Shown: in pieces, positions 27,685 to 36,101 of the stretch | How the letters are laid out: every line of letters begins with the position of its first letter | Position numbering within the stretch: the first letter of the stretch is position 1 | DNA from: Streptomyces sp. NA04227 | GTDB taxonomy: Bacteria; Actinomycetota; Actinomycetes; Streptomycetales; Streptomycetaceae | Direction of reading: 5' to 3' | Assembly: GCF_013364195.1 (NCBI RefSeq) | Contig: NZ_CP054918.1 | Span: 248,001-312,000 of the forward strand | DNA: 64,000 nucleotides | Made by a program: the position numbers and the translations under genes | The notes under the pieces: model-generated | What the model was told of the DNA's origin: nothing | The model's database searches: none | Seen by the model: only the letters and a program-made list of their open reading frames with translations

Positions 27685-28158
27685 CTACTCGAAGGTCGCG
27701 TAGTCCTCGCTGTCGTCGACCACGTGCATCGCCGCCTCTTCGGCCGAGGCCGCGGCGCCGTCGATGCCCACGTCCGAGGCGAAGGTGTCGCCCTCGACGT
27801 TCTGGTGGGCACCCTCGTCGGGTGCGACCAGCCTGCCCGCGCGCACCATCCCGACCTGGCCGTCGCCCACGAAGTACTCGTCCGGGTCGTTGAAGGCCCT
27901 GCCGTCGGGCACGGGCACGTCCGGAATCTCCTCGGCGAGCCGCTCGTCCAGGGTCTCGCCGCGCATCTGCTCGGAGACGGTCACGCCGCTGCTCTCCACG
28001 CCGAGCGGACGCTCGGGCGGCGAGTAGCCCTCGTCGAGCGGGTCGTGGACCTCGTCGATGAGCAGGGTGTCGTCCGCCTCCAGCGGGCCCTCGTCGTCCT
28101 GGACCTCGGAGCCGTCCGGCTGATAGACGTCGTCCCCTCGGGCGTTGTCCCTGTCCAC
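27685..28158 (-). CDS. DUF5709 acidic conserved hypothetical protein
   Basis: 157 residues from GTG 28158, preceded by GAGGAGG. Very acidic and low in hydrophobics, with repeated patterns (PLDEGYSPPERP, ETLDERLAEE, DDSEDYATFE), as in the DUF5709 family found across actinomycetes. It has no signal peptide or membrane segment and is probably partly disordered. It diverges from the SPFH gene over about 260 bases. Function unknown. Confidence 0.85.
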   Translation of the reverse strand: MDRDNARGDDVYQPDGSEVQDDEGPLEADDTLLIDEVHDPLDEGYSPPERPLGVESSGVTVSEQMRGETLDERLAEEIPDVPVPDGRAFNDPDEYFVGDGQVGMVRAGRLVAPDEGAHQNVEGDTFASDVGIDGAAASAEEAAMHVVDDSEDYATFE

Positions 28159-28416
28159 GCAGACCTCCTCGGGGCGGCTGGCGAAGCGGCGCCCGGCGTC
28201 GGACACCGTGGGGTTCCACGCTCGTCGTGGGCACCACCTGCGTGCCACTTCCATGGTCCCCCCGACCGGCCGATCCGCAACAGCCCATGGCGGCCGTACT
28301 TCACCCCGTTCCGCCCTTCCCACGCGTGCCCGGAACCGGGCGCGCGCACCCCCTTCTCAAGCGGAGGTACGGGCATACCATGGCAACACGGGCGTTTGCG
28401 GCGTCAGGGGGCTCTC

Positions 28417-29490
28417 ATGCTCGAAGAACTGCTGGCAGCGGGTGCGGGCCTGGTGGCGGCCGCCGGGGTCTACACGGCCGCCGCGGCGCGGGTCGTGAAG
28501 CAGTACGAGCGCGGGGTGGTCTTCCGGCTCGGGCGGCTCAACGGCGCACCGCGGATGCCGGGCTTCACGATGGTGGTCCCCGGGATCGACCGGCTGCGCA
28601 AGGTGAACATGCAGATCGTGACGATGCCGGTGCCCGCGCAGGAGGGCATCACCCGGGACAACGTCACGGTCCGCGTGGACGCCGTCGTCTACTTCAAGGT
28701 GGTCGACGCCGCCAACGCCGTGGTGCAGGTCGAGGACTACCGCTTCGCCGTCTCCCAGATGGCACAGACCTCGCTGCGCTCCATCATCGGCAAGAGCGAC
28801 CTGGACGACCTCCTCTCGGACCGCGAGAAGCTGAACCAGGGACTCGAGCTCATGATCGACAGCCCGGCAGTCGGCTGGGGTGTCCAGATCGACCGGGTCG
28901 AGATCAAGGACGTCTCGCTGCCGGACACCATGAAGCGCTCGATGGCCCGCCAGGCCGAGGCCGACCGGGAACGCCGGGCCCGGGTCATCAACGCGGACGC
29001 CGAGCTGCAGGCGTCCAAGAAGCTGGCCGACGCGGCCGGGGAGATGTCCCGCCAGCCCGCCGCACTCCAGCTGCGGCTGCTGCAGACCGTGGTCGCCGTC
29101 GCCGCGGAGAAGAACTCGACCCTGGTACTGCCGTTCCCCGTCGAACTGCTGCGCTTCCTCGAACGCGCCCAGCAGAACCCGGCCCCGGCCCCGGTCGATC
29201 GTCCCGCCGACCGCCCGGCGGGCGCGACCGCGGACGGCGCCGCCACGACGGTCGGCACTCCGGGAGCTGCCGAGGCCGCGGAAACCGGCGAGACCATGGA
29301 AACAGTCGGCGCCGTGGACGACGCCGTGGCGGAGAGCATCACGGCCGAGCCCCGGCCGTCCGCCTACGACGCCGGGATGGCCGCCGCCGCGGACGCCCTG
29401 GAATCCGCCGCGGGCCAATCCGCCGCGGGACGCGTCCCCTCGCGTACGCCGGAGGACCCACCGGCGGAGCCCCGGCCCGAAGAGAGCTGA
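28417..29490 (+). CDS. SPFH/band 7 membrane protein (stomatin-like)
   Basis: 357 residues. A single N-terminal membrane segment (about 5-25) is followed by the SPFH domain (VVKQYERGVVFRLGR, VPGIDRLRKVNMQ, IKDVSLPDTMKRSMARQAEADRERRA), a helical oligomerising region (30s-240), and a C-terminal tail of about 110 residues rich in Ala, Pro, Glu and Thr. Slipin/stomatin-type scaffolds organise membrane microdomains. No NfeD protease gene, the usual partner, is adjacent. ATG 28417 follows CAGGGGG. It is convergent with an SDR gene across a strong hairpin. Confidence 0.93.
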   Translation: MLEELLAAGAGLVAAAGVYTAAAARVVKQYERGVVFRLGRLNGAPRMPGFTMVVPGIDRLRKVNMQIVTMPVPAQEGITRDNVTVRVDAVVYFKVVDAANAVVQVEDYRFAVSQMAQTSLRSIIGKSDLDDLLSDREKLNQGLELMIDSPAVGWGVQIDRVEIKDVSLPDTMKRSMARQAEADRERRARVINADAELQASKKLADAAGEMSRQPAALQLRLLQTVVAVAAEKNSTLVLPFPVELLRFLERAQQNPAPAPVDRPADRPAGATADGAATTVGTPGAAEAAETGETMETVGAVDDAVAESITAEPRPSAYDAGMAAAADALESAAGQSAAGRVPSRTPEDPPAEPRPEES

Positions 29491-29537
29491 CCGTCGGGAC
29501 CCGCCCCGCGAGGCCGTTGGACCCCGCCGCGCCAGAC

Positions 29538-29572
29538 CGTCGGGACCCGAGCCGCCGGACCGGGTCCCGACG
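29538..29572. terminator. Bidirectional hairpin between the band 7 and SDR genes
   Basis: A perfect 11-bp stem: CGTCGGGACCC at 29538-29548 and its complement at 29562-29572, with a 13-base loop. It ends 7 bases before the SDR stop. Confidence 0.8.
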
Positions 29573-29578
29573 CGTCGC

Positions 29579-30295
29579 TCAGGCCTCCTTGGCCTTGGCG
29601 AGCTGCGGGTAGATGACGCTCGGGTCGGCCGAGAGACCGGCCTTGACCTGCTTGGTCAGGTCGTCGGCGAAGATCTCGAACTGTCCGGCCTCGATGCCGT
29701 CCAGGGCGAGCTTGGCGACCTCGGCCGGGTCCGACTTCGGGACCTCCATGCCCTTGGTCATGTCCGTGTCCATGTAGGCCACGTGCAGCGCCGTCACCAG
29801 CGTCTTCTGGTCGGCCAGGTGCAGACGCAGCGAGTTGGTCAGCGACCAGGCGGCAGCCTTGGCGGCGCAGTACCCGGCGAAGCCCGGGAACACGTACCAG
29901 GACAGGATCGACAGGACGTTGAGCATGGCGCCGCCGCCGTTGCGGGCGAGGACGGGCGCGAAGGTGCGGCTGACGTCCAGCGTGCCGAAGACGTGCGTGT
30001 CCATCGAGGTACGGAAGGCGGCGAGCTCACCCTCGGCGAGACCCGCCTTGTGTGTGTCACCCGCGTTGTTGATCAGCAGGTTCACATCGGGCGCCTGTTC
30101 AGCGGCCGACTGCACCGCAGCCGGGTCGGTAATGTCGAGCTGAATCGGCACCACGCCTTCGAGCCGGATGGTCCCGGGCTTGCGCGCCGCCGCATAGACC
30201 TTGCTCGCGCCCCGCTCGAGGAGTGCCTTGGCGACCTGCTCGCCGAACCCACGGTTGGCCCCCGTAACCAGGGCAACGGATCCTTCAATCTGCAT
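29579..30295 (-). CDS. Short-chain dehydrogenase/reductase
   Basis: 238 residues, classical SDR. The nucleotide motif TGANRGFG (about 11-18), NNAG (about 76-79), and the catalytic Ser, Tyr and Lys in LSILSWYVFPGFAGYCAAK are all present. LDITD after beta-strand 3 and the early Arg (AARKPG) suggest NADP. Start ATG 30295. It stands alone and diverges from the CGNR regulator gene. The substrate is not predictable. Confidence 0.93.
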   Translation of the reverse strand: MQIEGSVALVTGANRGFGEQVAKALLERGASKVYAAARKPGTIRLEGVVPIQLDITDPAAVQSAAEQAPDVNLLINNAGDTHKAGLAEGELAAFRTSMDTHVFGTLDVSRTFAPVLARNGGGAMLNVLSILSWYVFPGFAGYCAAKAAAWSLTNSLRLHLADQKTLVTALHVAYMDTDMTKGMEVPKSDPAEVAKLALDGIEAGQFEIFADDLTKQVKAGLSADPSVIYPQLAKAKEA

Positions 30296-30432
30296 GACTG
30301 ACTCCTTGTCGACCTATCGGTACGCGATGGACCGCAGGACCGTGCCACGTGGGCCGCACCTCTGGCCGACGGCACCACACAGCCCCTCCCCACGGGACCC
30401 TCTTGCCTGGCGGCGACAGTAGCGTAAGACCT

Positions 30433-30461
30433 TTGCCGGTGTCATGCTGCGCAGGTATCGT
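30433..30461 (+). promoter_or_regulatory. Vegetative-type promoter of the CGNR gene
   Basis: TTGCCG at 30433-30438 and TATCGT at 30456-30461 with a 17-base spacer. Transcription would begin at about 30468, the A of the ATG, so the mRNA is probably leaderless; no ribosome site is visible at a usable distance. Confidence 0.6.
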
Positions 30462-30467
30462 ACGCGT

Positions 30468-31097
30468 ATGAGCTGGCCCGCGACGGATCGTTACCGACTG
30501 AGCCCCGCCCCGGGCGGCCTCGGCCTGGTGCAGGACCTGCTCAACACCGCCCCCGCGGGCATGCCGTCGAGCACGGATCTGCTCGGGGAACCGGAGTCCG
30601 CCCAACGCTGGGCGGACGGTGCCGTACTCGGCTGGACCGGGACCACCGGCCGCTCCCCCGTGCACGTCCGCCTGCGCGAGGCGGACCTGCCCGCCCTGCG
30701 CCGGGTGCGCGGCCAGATCCGCCGGGCGCTCACCGAGCGCGGACAGCGGGGCGAGGAGGAGGACGAGGCGAACGGACTGCCCGCCGTCGTGTTCACCTCC
30801 GTACCGCTGGCCGTGAGTCTGGACGGCGAGGCCGGGCTGCGGCTCGAACCCGAGGGCGAGGGCTGGCGCTGGATCGCCTCGGCGGTGCTCGGCGAGGCGC
30901 TGCTCGCGCAGACCGCGGGCACCTGGCCACGGCTCAAGATCTGCCGCAACGTCCCCTGCGCCACCGCCTTCTGGGACCAGTCGCGCAACAACAGCGCGGT
31001 CTGGCACTCGGCCAAGGGCTGTGGGAACGCGGCCCATCTGCGTGCCGCGCGGCGCCGCCGCAAGCAGCGCGAGCAGGAACCGGCGGACGGGGCCTGA
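30468..31097 (+). CDS. CGNR zinc-finger protein
   Basis: 209 residues. The C-terminal zinc finger LKICRNVPCATAFWDQSRN...KGCGN (three Cys plus a basic tail RAARRRRKQRE) is the CGNR motif, proposed to bind DNA. The N-terminal 150 residues form the usual ABATE-type domain (VQDLLNT, DLLG, WRWIASAVLGEALL), suggesting a stress-linked regulator. Start at ATG 30468, used because a promoter places the transcript start there. It is isolated, diverging from the SDR. The ligand is unknown. Confidence 0.9.
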   Translation: MSWPATDRYRLSPAPGGLGLVQDLLNTAPAGMPSSTDLLGEPESAQRWADGAVLGWTGTTGRSPVHVRLREADLPALRRVRGQIRRALTERGQRGEEEDEANGLPAVVFTSVPLAVSLDGEAGLRLEPEGEGWRWIASAVLGEALLAQTAGTWPRLKICRNVPCATAFWDQSRNNSAVWHSAKGCGNAAHLRAARRRRKQREQEPADGA

Positions 31098-31361
31098 GGT
31101 GCGGGTGTGGGAGCGGGGCCAAGAACGCCGTAAGCTCCGTGAACCCGCGCCCCCGGGCCGCGCGTTGAACCGGAGAACCGGCACGTCGCGCCGCTCTTCG
31201 GACCCGTCGCGGCCGGAACCAGTCATATGCCCTCAGCACCACCGATACGGGTGTTGCCAAATCCCTTACGCGCCGTCGCCGCCTGTGCGAGAGTCGTAAC
31301 CGGCCCTTCCGCCGCGCCACCCCCGTCCCCCAGCCGAACCGTGCCCGCATCGGAGTTCACA

Positions 31362-32780
31362 TTGCCCTCCCATGTCTCAGCGGATCCCCCGGGCGGCAAG
31401 CCGCCCGGCAGCGGCGTGGTCGACTCCCTGATCAGTCAGACCCGCAAGCTGCGCGGCGAGGTCGTCGCGGTGCGCCGACGGACGCCCAGGGACGGTGATC
31501 CGCGCGGACGGTGGCAGCGCGCCCTGTTCGACCTGGCCGTGCATCAGCTCAACGACCTCGACGAGCACCTGGGCCAGCTCCGGGACGGCCCGGCTCCCGC
31601 GCCCCGCTCCGAACAGGTGCCCCGGCAGCGCCGCGTGGTGAACTCCCCCGCGCCCGGCTCCACCTTCGGCAGGGTCGGCAGCGCCGAGTGGAACCTGCTG
31701 ACCGGCGAGGTGAGTTGGTCCGGCGAGCTGTACGAGATCCTCGGACGGCCGCCCGGCGCCGCCCCGCTGACCCTCGACGAGCTACCCGAGCTGGTGCACG
31801 AGGACGACCGGCCCTTACTGACCTCGATGCTCACCGACTGCCTGGTCGACGCCAAGCCGATCGACGGCGAGTTCCGCGTCCTCGGCCCCGGTGACAGCCG
31901 CATCGTGCACATGATGGCCGAGCCCGTACTCGACCGGGACGGCGGAACGGTCTCCATGTGGGCCGTCCTACGCGATGTCAGTGAACTCCGGCGCTCGCAA
32001 CGCGCGTTGAACGACAGCCGAGGCTTCCTCGAACGACGCCTGCACCTCGCACAGACCGAACACCGGCTCGCGGTGGAACTCCAGGAGTCCGTACTGCCGC
32101 CCTGGCGCGGCTCCCTGGGCTCCGCGCAGGGCCCCGGCTCCCTCGATCTCGCGGGCCGCTATCTGCCCTCCGCCACCACCTCGCTCATCGGCGGGGACTG
32201 GTACGACGCGATGCTCCTGCCCGACGGCCGCATCCTGCTGAGCGTCGGCGACCTCACCGGCCACGGCGTGACCGTGACCTCGGGCATGGCGATGCTGCTC
32301 GGCGCGCTGCGCGGCATGGCGGTGACGGGCACCGAGCCGGGTCAACTCCTCGGCTGGCTCAACCAGTTGATGGACGCCTCGGTGCAGCCCTCCCTGGGCA
32401 GCGCGGTGTGCTGCCGCTACGACGCCGCCACGGCGAGCGTCGACTGGGCACAAGCGGGACACCCCGCCCCGCTGCTGTTCCGCGACGGGACGGGGTGCGC
32501 GCTCGAGCCGCCCGAGGGCGTACTGCTCGGAGCCACCTCCGGCGCCGTGTACGAACAGCGCACGGAGCGGCTCAGGCCCGGCGACGTACTCCTGCTGCAC
32601 ACCGACGGCCTGGTCCCGCGACGTGCGGGAGCCGCCGCGCAGCAGCGACTGCTCGAACTCGCACCGCGCCTGGGCACGGCACGCTCCGCGCAGGACTGTG
32701 TGCGGACCATCGTCGAGGAGTTCGGCGAGGCCGACCGCGAGGACGACGCCTGCGTACTGGTGGCACGGCTGCCCCGCTGA
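31362..32780 (+). CDS. PAS-PP2C (SpoIIE-type) protein phosphatase
   Basis: 472 residues if translation begins at TTG 31362, preceded at 6 bases by CGGAG; an in-frame ATG at 31227 would add 45 proline-rich residues with weak coding character. An N-terminal coiled stretch (VDSLISQTRKLRGEV) is followed by a PAS domain (about 31660-31990, WNLLTGEVSWSGELYEILG) and a PP2C/SpoIIE catalytic domain (32090-32775) with metal Asp motifs GGDWYDA, VGDLTGHG and LLHTDGLVPRR. Such proteins dephosphorylate anti-anti-sigma factors in response to a PAS signal. No anti-sigma or STAS gene is adjacent. No membrane segment is visible. Confidence 0.9.
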   Translation: MPSHVSADPPGGKPPGSGVVDSLISQTRKLRGEVVAVRRRTPRDGDPRGRWQRALFDLAVHQLNDLDEHLGQLRDGPAPAPRSEQVPRQRRVVNSPAPGSTFGRVGSAEWNLLTGEVSWSGELYEILGRPPGAAPLTLDELPELVHEDDRPLLTSMLTDCLVDAKPIDGEFRVLGPGDSRIVHMMAEPVLDRDGGTVSMWAVLRDVSELRRSQRALNDSRGFLERRLHLAQTEHRLAVELQESVLPPWRGSLGSAQGPGSLDLAGRYLPSATTSLIGGDWYDAMLLPDGRILLSVGDLTGHGVTVTSGMAMLLGALRGMAVTGTEPGQLLGWLNQLMDASVQPSLGSAVCCRYDAATASVDWAQAGHPAPLLFRDGTGCALEPPEGVLLGATSGAVYEQRTERLRPGDVLLLHTDGLVPRRAGAAAQQRLLELAPRLGTARSAQDCVRTIVEEFGEADREDDACVLVARLPR

Positions 32781-32864
32781 CCGGACAACCGCCGTCGCCA
32801 CAAGGCGTCGCCGGACACACGTCACCACGAGCCGTCGCGGGACGGCGGTCGGTGACCGACGGGG

Positions 32865-32894
32865 TCAGACCTGCTCAGACCTGCTCAGACCTGC
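32865..32894. repeat. Three tandem 10-bp units at the end of the XRE/TPR gene
   Basis: TCAGACCTGC repeated three times perfectly. Read on the minus strand, each unit carries TGA, and the 10-bp period puts a stop in all three frames just after the regulator (used stop 32887-32885). Confidence 0.9.
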
Positions 32895-34372
32895 CGCGTC
32901 TTGCCCTTCCCGCTCGTCCTCGGCAGGGCCAGCTTGATCTCCGTACGCAGCTCTTCGATGCGCGGGGAGCCGGAGTACTGGGCGGTCAGGCGGTACATCT
33001 CGCGCAGCCGGTCCCAGGTGCGGTGCGAGGAGTTCGCACCCATGGACACCAGGGCCAGCCGTGCGTAGCGGTCCGCCTGTTCCGGGTCGTCGCCGATGAA
33101 GCAGGCGGAGGCCAGCGAGAGATAGTCGAAGATCTGCGAGCGCTGACGCCCCTGGACCCGCAGTTCGATCGCCCGCTTCGCGTGCTGCTGAGCGATGGCG
33201 GCCGCCGCCGGATCGTGCTCGGCGAGCGTGCGGTACGCCAGCGCCTGCATGCCGTGCATGTCGGCGTCGTCGAACATCTGCATCCAACTGGGCGGCGGCA
33301 CATCGCCCTTGTCGGAGACGAAGAGGTCCTCCGCCTCGCCGAGCGTGCGCCGCATGGCCTGCCCGTGCCCCATCGAGGCCTGTGCCCACGCCTCGATGGT
33401 GTAGAGCATGGCCCTGGTGCGCGGCAGGGTCTGGTCGCCGGAGCCGGACTTGGCGAGCTTCATCAGGTCGAGCGCGTCGTCGGGCCGACCGAGATGAACC
33501 ATCTGCCGGGCCGCCCGGGACAGCGCCTCCCCGGCCCGCGGCCGGTCGCCGCCCTCGCGGGCCGCGTGCGCCGCGATCACGAAGTACTTCTGCGCGGTGG
33601 GCTCCAGACCCACGTCGTGCGACATCCATCCGGCCAGTACGGCCAGATTGGCGGCGACGCCCCACAGGCGCCGTTGCAAATGGTCGGGGTGGCGGTAAGT
33701 GAGCATGCCGCCCACCTCGTTGAGCTGGCCGACCACCGCCTTGCGCTGGAGGCCGCCGCCGCGGGCGGCGTCCCAGGCCCGGAACACGTCGACGGAGCGC
33801 TCGAGTTCCTCGATCTCCTGGGAACCGATGGGGGCGGCGTCGTATCGGTCGAACCCGGCGGGCTCTGCGTGCAGGGGGTTGTTGGTTGTGGGGGTGGCCG
33901 TGAGGGCCGGATCGGCGCGCAGCCAGTCGTGCATGGCGCTGCTGAGTGCGGATCCCGCGGCGAGCGCGGCACCCGCGCCCACCAAGCCGCGTCGGTTGAG
34001 CATGAGGTCCATTCCCGTGAATTCGGTGAGGACCGCGGCGGTTCGCTCGGGCGCCCAAGGCACTCCGTCGGGGTGCGACCCACTCCCGTCTCCGGGCCGT
34101 TTCCCGACGCGCCCGTGGCGGACCAGTCCGAGATCCTCGATGGTCACGACACGGCCGAGCCGCTCGGTGAACAGCGCCGCCAGCACCCTCGGCACCGGAT
34201 CGCGCGGGATCTCTCCCATGTCGATCCATCGCCTCACCCGCGAGGTGTCGGTCGCCAGTTGCGGATGGCCCATGGCCGCCGCCTGCCGGTTCACGAGTCT
34301 CGCAAGCTCTCCCTTCGACCAGCCGGCCAGGCCGAACAGGTCGAAAAGGCGGGTGTTGGGTGCACCGCTCAC
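32885..34372 (-). CDS. XRE-like regulator with helical-repeat (TPR-like) C-terminus
   Basis: 495 residues from GTG 34372. The N-terminus has a helix-turn-helix-like segment (GWSKGELARLVNRQAA, RVRRWIDMGEIPRDPVP). A short hydrophobic stretch at about 128-150 (LMLNRRGLVGAGAALAAGSAL) looks like a Tat-like or membrane motif but is internal. Residues 180-480 are repeated helical pairs typical of TPR regulators (WGVAANLAVLAGW, ALAYRTLAEHD, ASACFIGDDPEQADRYARLAL). The layout resembles the Nsd family of Streptomyces development and antibiotic regulators, but identity is not established. It diverges from a kinase-like gene, with 10-bp repeats in the gap. Confidence 0.85.
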   Translation of the reverse strand: MSGAPNTRLFDLFGLAGWSKGELARLVNRQAAAMGHPQLATDTSRVRRWIDMGEIPRDPVPRVLAALFTERLGRVVTIEDLGLVRHGRVGKRPGDGSGSHPDGVPWAPERTAAVLTEFTGMDLMLNRRGLVGAGAALAAGSALSSAMHDWLRADPALTATPTTNNPLHAEPAGFDRYDAAPIGSQEIEELERSVDVFRAWDAARGGGLQRKAVVGQLNEVGGMLTYRHPDHLQRRLWGVAANLAVLAGWMSHDVGLEPTAQKYFVIAAHAAREGGDRPRAGEALSRAARQMVHLGRPDDALDLMKLAKSGSGDQTLPRTRAMLYTIEAWAQASMGHGQAMRRTLGEAEDLFVSDKGDVPPPSWMQMFDDADMHGMQALAYRTLAEHDPAAAAIAQQHAKRAIELRVQGRQRSQIFDYLSLASACFIGDDPEQADRYARLALVSMGANSSHRTWDRLREMYRLTAQYSGSPRIEELRTEIKLALPRTSGKGKTRQV

Positions 34373-34433
34373 GTCAAGCCCCCAGGTTCTCGGCTGAGTT
34401 GACAGTAGCCCCGTGTCAGTTGCTCGGCGACTA

Positions 34434-34463
34434 TTCGCCAGGGTTCGCCAGGGTCCGCCAGAT
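34434..34463. promoter_or_regulatory. Iterated 10-bp repeats in a divergent regulatory gap
   Basis: TTCGCCAGGG at 34434 and 34444, then TCCGCCAGAT at 34454, with a further GCCAG at 34469. The helical-turn spacing puts the GCCAG cores on one face of the DNA. They sit between the XRE/TPR gene and the kinase-like gene and are candidate binding sites of that regulator. Confidence 0.5.
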
Positions 34464-34605
34464 GGTGTGCCAGTGGGCATGGGGTGTCAGGTAGGTATGC
34501 GCCACCCCGCCCCGGTGACCCGAGGGAGTACTCCCCAGGGTGCCCCGCGGACGTCGGGGCGGGCGGCGTCCCCCCTGCCGGCACACGAAGGGATCTGTCT
34601 CTCCC

Positions 34606-35718
34606 ATGTACACAGCATCGTCCTCCGTGTCCGCCCCGCCCCGGCCCGCGCGTATCCGACCGCAGGCCGGTGTTCCTTACCAGGACCCGGTACGCCCGGC
34701 CGTCGCCCCTCTCGGCGGCGGACGGACCCGTTTAGGAGTTCGTGGTACGCAGCCCGCGGTCAGCGGGAGACTGGATCTCTCGGGTCCGCAGGGCGCGCAG
34801 GTACGCACCGCGCTCAGCGCCGTGCTGCGTGTCTGCCCCGAGTTCAACCCGGTCCAGGTGCTGCGGCGCAGCGGACGTTCGGTACTCCTCGTCGGCGCGA
34901 CCGGCCGTGCCACCGCGGTCGCCAAGGTCCTTGTCGACCTCTCGCCGCGTTCCAAGGAGCGGATGCGGCACGAAATAACTGCCTACCGCTCTTTCGTCCG
35001 GCACCGGCCGCCCGTGCGGGTACCCCGGCTCATCGCCGCGGACCCGGACAGCGGCACGCTGGTGATCGAGCGGCTGCCGGGACGCATGGTGTCGGGCCAG
35101 CGCCACCCCGTGGAGGGTCCGCCGCGGGCGGACGTGCACACGGTGCTCGGCGCGCTGTGCCGCCTGAACCAGTGGACCCCGCCCGAGGAGTGCTTCGGCC
35201 GGCCGCTGGACTACGTGGAGCACATGTCCCGCGACCACGAGCTGGGCCTGCTGACCGACCGTGATCTGGACGATCTGCAGAAGCTGTTGCACGGCATCGC
35301 CCAGGCCTCCGGCCGCGGCGGCGGCTTCCAGTTCTGCCACGGCGACGCCCTGCTGCCGAACGTGCTGCTCTCCCCCGCGGGCCCGGTGTTCGTGGACTGG
35401 GAGCGTGCGGGCTGGTACCTGCCCGGCTACGACCTGGCCACCCTGTGGGCGGTCCTCGGCGACTCCCCGCTGGCCCGGCGCCGGATCAGTCAACAGGCGC
35501 AGTTGCAGGGCCCCGCGGCCAGGGACGCGTTCCTGGTGAACCTGATGCTGGTACTGACCCGGGAGATCCGGCTGTACGAGTCGGCCGCGCAGCGTGCGGT
35601 GGGCGCACCGGGAGCGGCCGGGGCCGCGGGCGAGGAGCACCGCCTGCTGCTGCGTCGCCTCCACGACGACGCGACCATGGCACGCAACGCGGTACGGGCC
35701 GCCGTCGGAACCCGCTGA
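34606..35718 (+). CDS. Aminoglycoside phosphotransferase-like kinase
   Basis: 370 residues from ATG 34606 (AAGGGA upstream). The phosphotransferase fold is shown by the Brenner motif His245-Gly-Asp247...Asn252 (HGDALLPN), Asp264 in VDWERAG, and VAKVLVDL with the probable ATP Lys. The N-terminal 60 residues are low-complexity Pro/Arg. Many proteins of this fold in Streptomyces phosphorylate small metabolites rather than antibiotics, so resistance should not be assumed. It diverges from the XRE/TPR regulator and ends at a 17-bp hairpin. Confidence 0.85.
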   Translation: MYTASSSVSAPPRPARIRPQAGVPYQDPVRPAVAPLGGGRTRLGVRGTQPAVSGRLDLSGPQGAQVRTALSAVLRVCPEFNPVQVLRRSGRSVLLVGATGRATAVAKVLVDLSPRSKERMRHEITAYRSFVRHRPPVRVPRLIAADPDSGTLVIERLPGRMVSGQRHPVEGPPRADVHTVLGALCRLNQWTPPEECFGRPLDYVEHMSRDHELGLLTDRDLDDLQKLLHGIAQASGRGGGFQFCHGDALLPNVLLSPAGPVFVDWERAGWYLPGYDLATLWAVLGDSPLARRRISQQAQLQGPAARDAFLVNLMLVLTREIRLYESAAQRAVGAPGAAGAAGEEHRLLLRRLHDDATMARNAVRAAVGTR

Positions 35719-35738
35719 GCCCGTCCCGACGACACCCC

Positions 35739-35780
35739 ACGAAGGGCCTGCTGGGCGCCGGAACCCAGCAGGCCCTTCGT
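35739..35780 (+). terminator. Strong hairpin after the kinase-like gene
   Basis: A perfect 17-bp stem: ACGAAGGGCCTGCTGGG at 35739-35755 and its complement at 35764-35780, with an 8-base loop. Further GACGAC/GTCGTC flanks could extend it. Confidence 0.9.
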
Positions 35781-36101
35781 GTCGTCGTCGTACGGAACCC
35801 CGCGCGCGGGCAGCGGCCGGGCGGCGAACGTGTCGCCCCCGAACAGGTGGAACCCCGCTGCCCGGCCCCGTTTCGCGGGGCTTGTCGCACAAGTTCCAAC
35901 TCTCCCGCGCAGCACGGCAATTGGTTCAGTCCACTGACGCGGCGCAGGCGGCGTCGGCTTCTGTGCGAAACCTCTACGCGACGGCTCTGACATGCGCAAT
36001 TCCTCGTCCTGGGGATGATTGACGGATCGTCGGACAGCGGGTACCACTGACGCACGATCGGCCCCGCTCGCCCATGCGCCGTACCGTCCCAGGAGGCTGC
36101 C
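35781..36101. other. 321-base gap leading to the amidase gene
   Basis: It holds the amidase promoter and AGGAGG ribosome site (36091-36096). No further gene or clear -35/-10 boxes were recognised. Confidence 0.4.

Noticed and set aside
34606..35718. Antibiotic resistance gene (aminoglycoside phosphotransferase)
   Set aside because: Only the general fold motifs are present; no resistance-specific similarity or context supports naming it.
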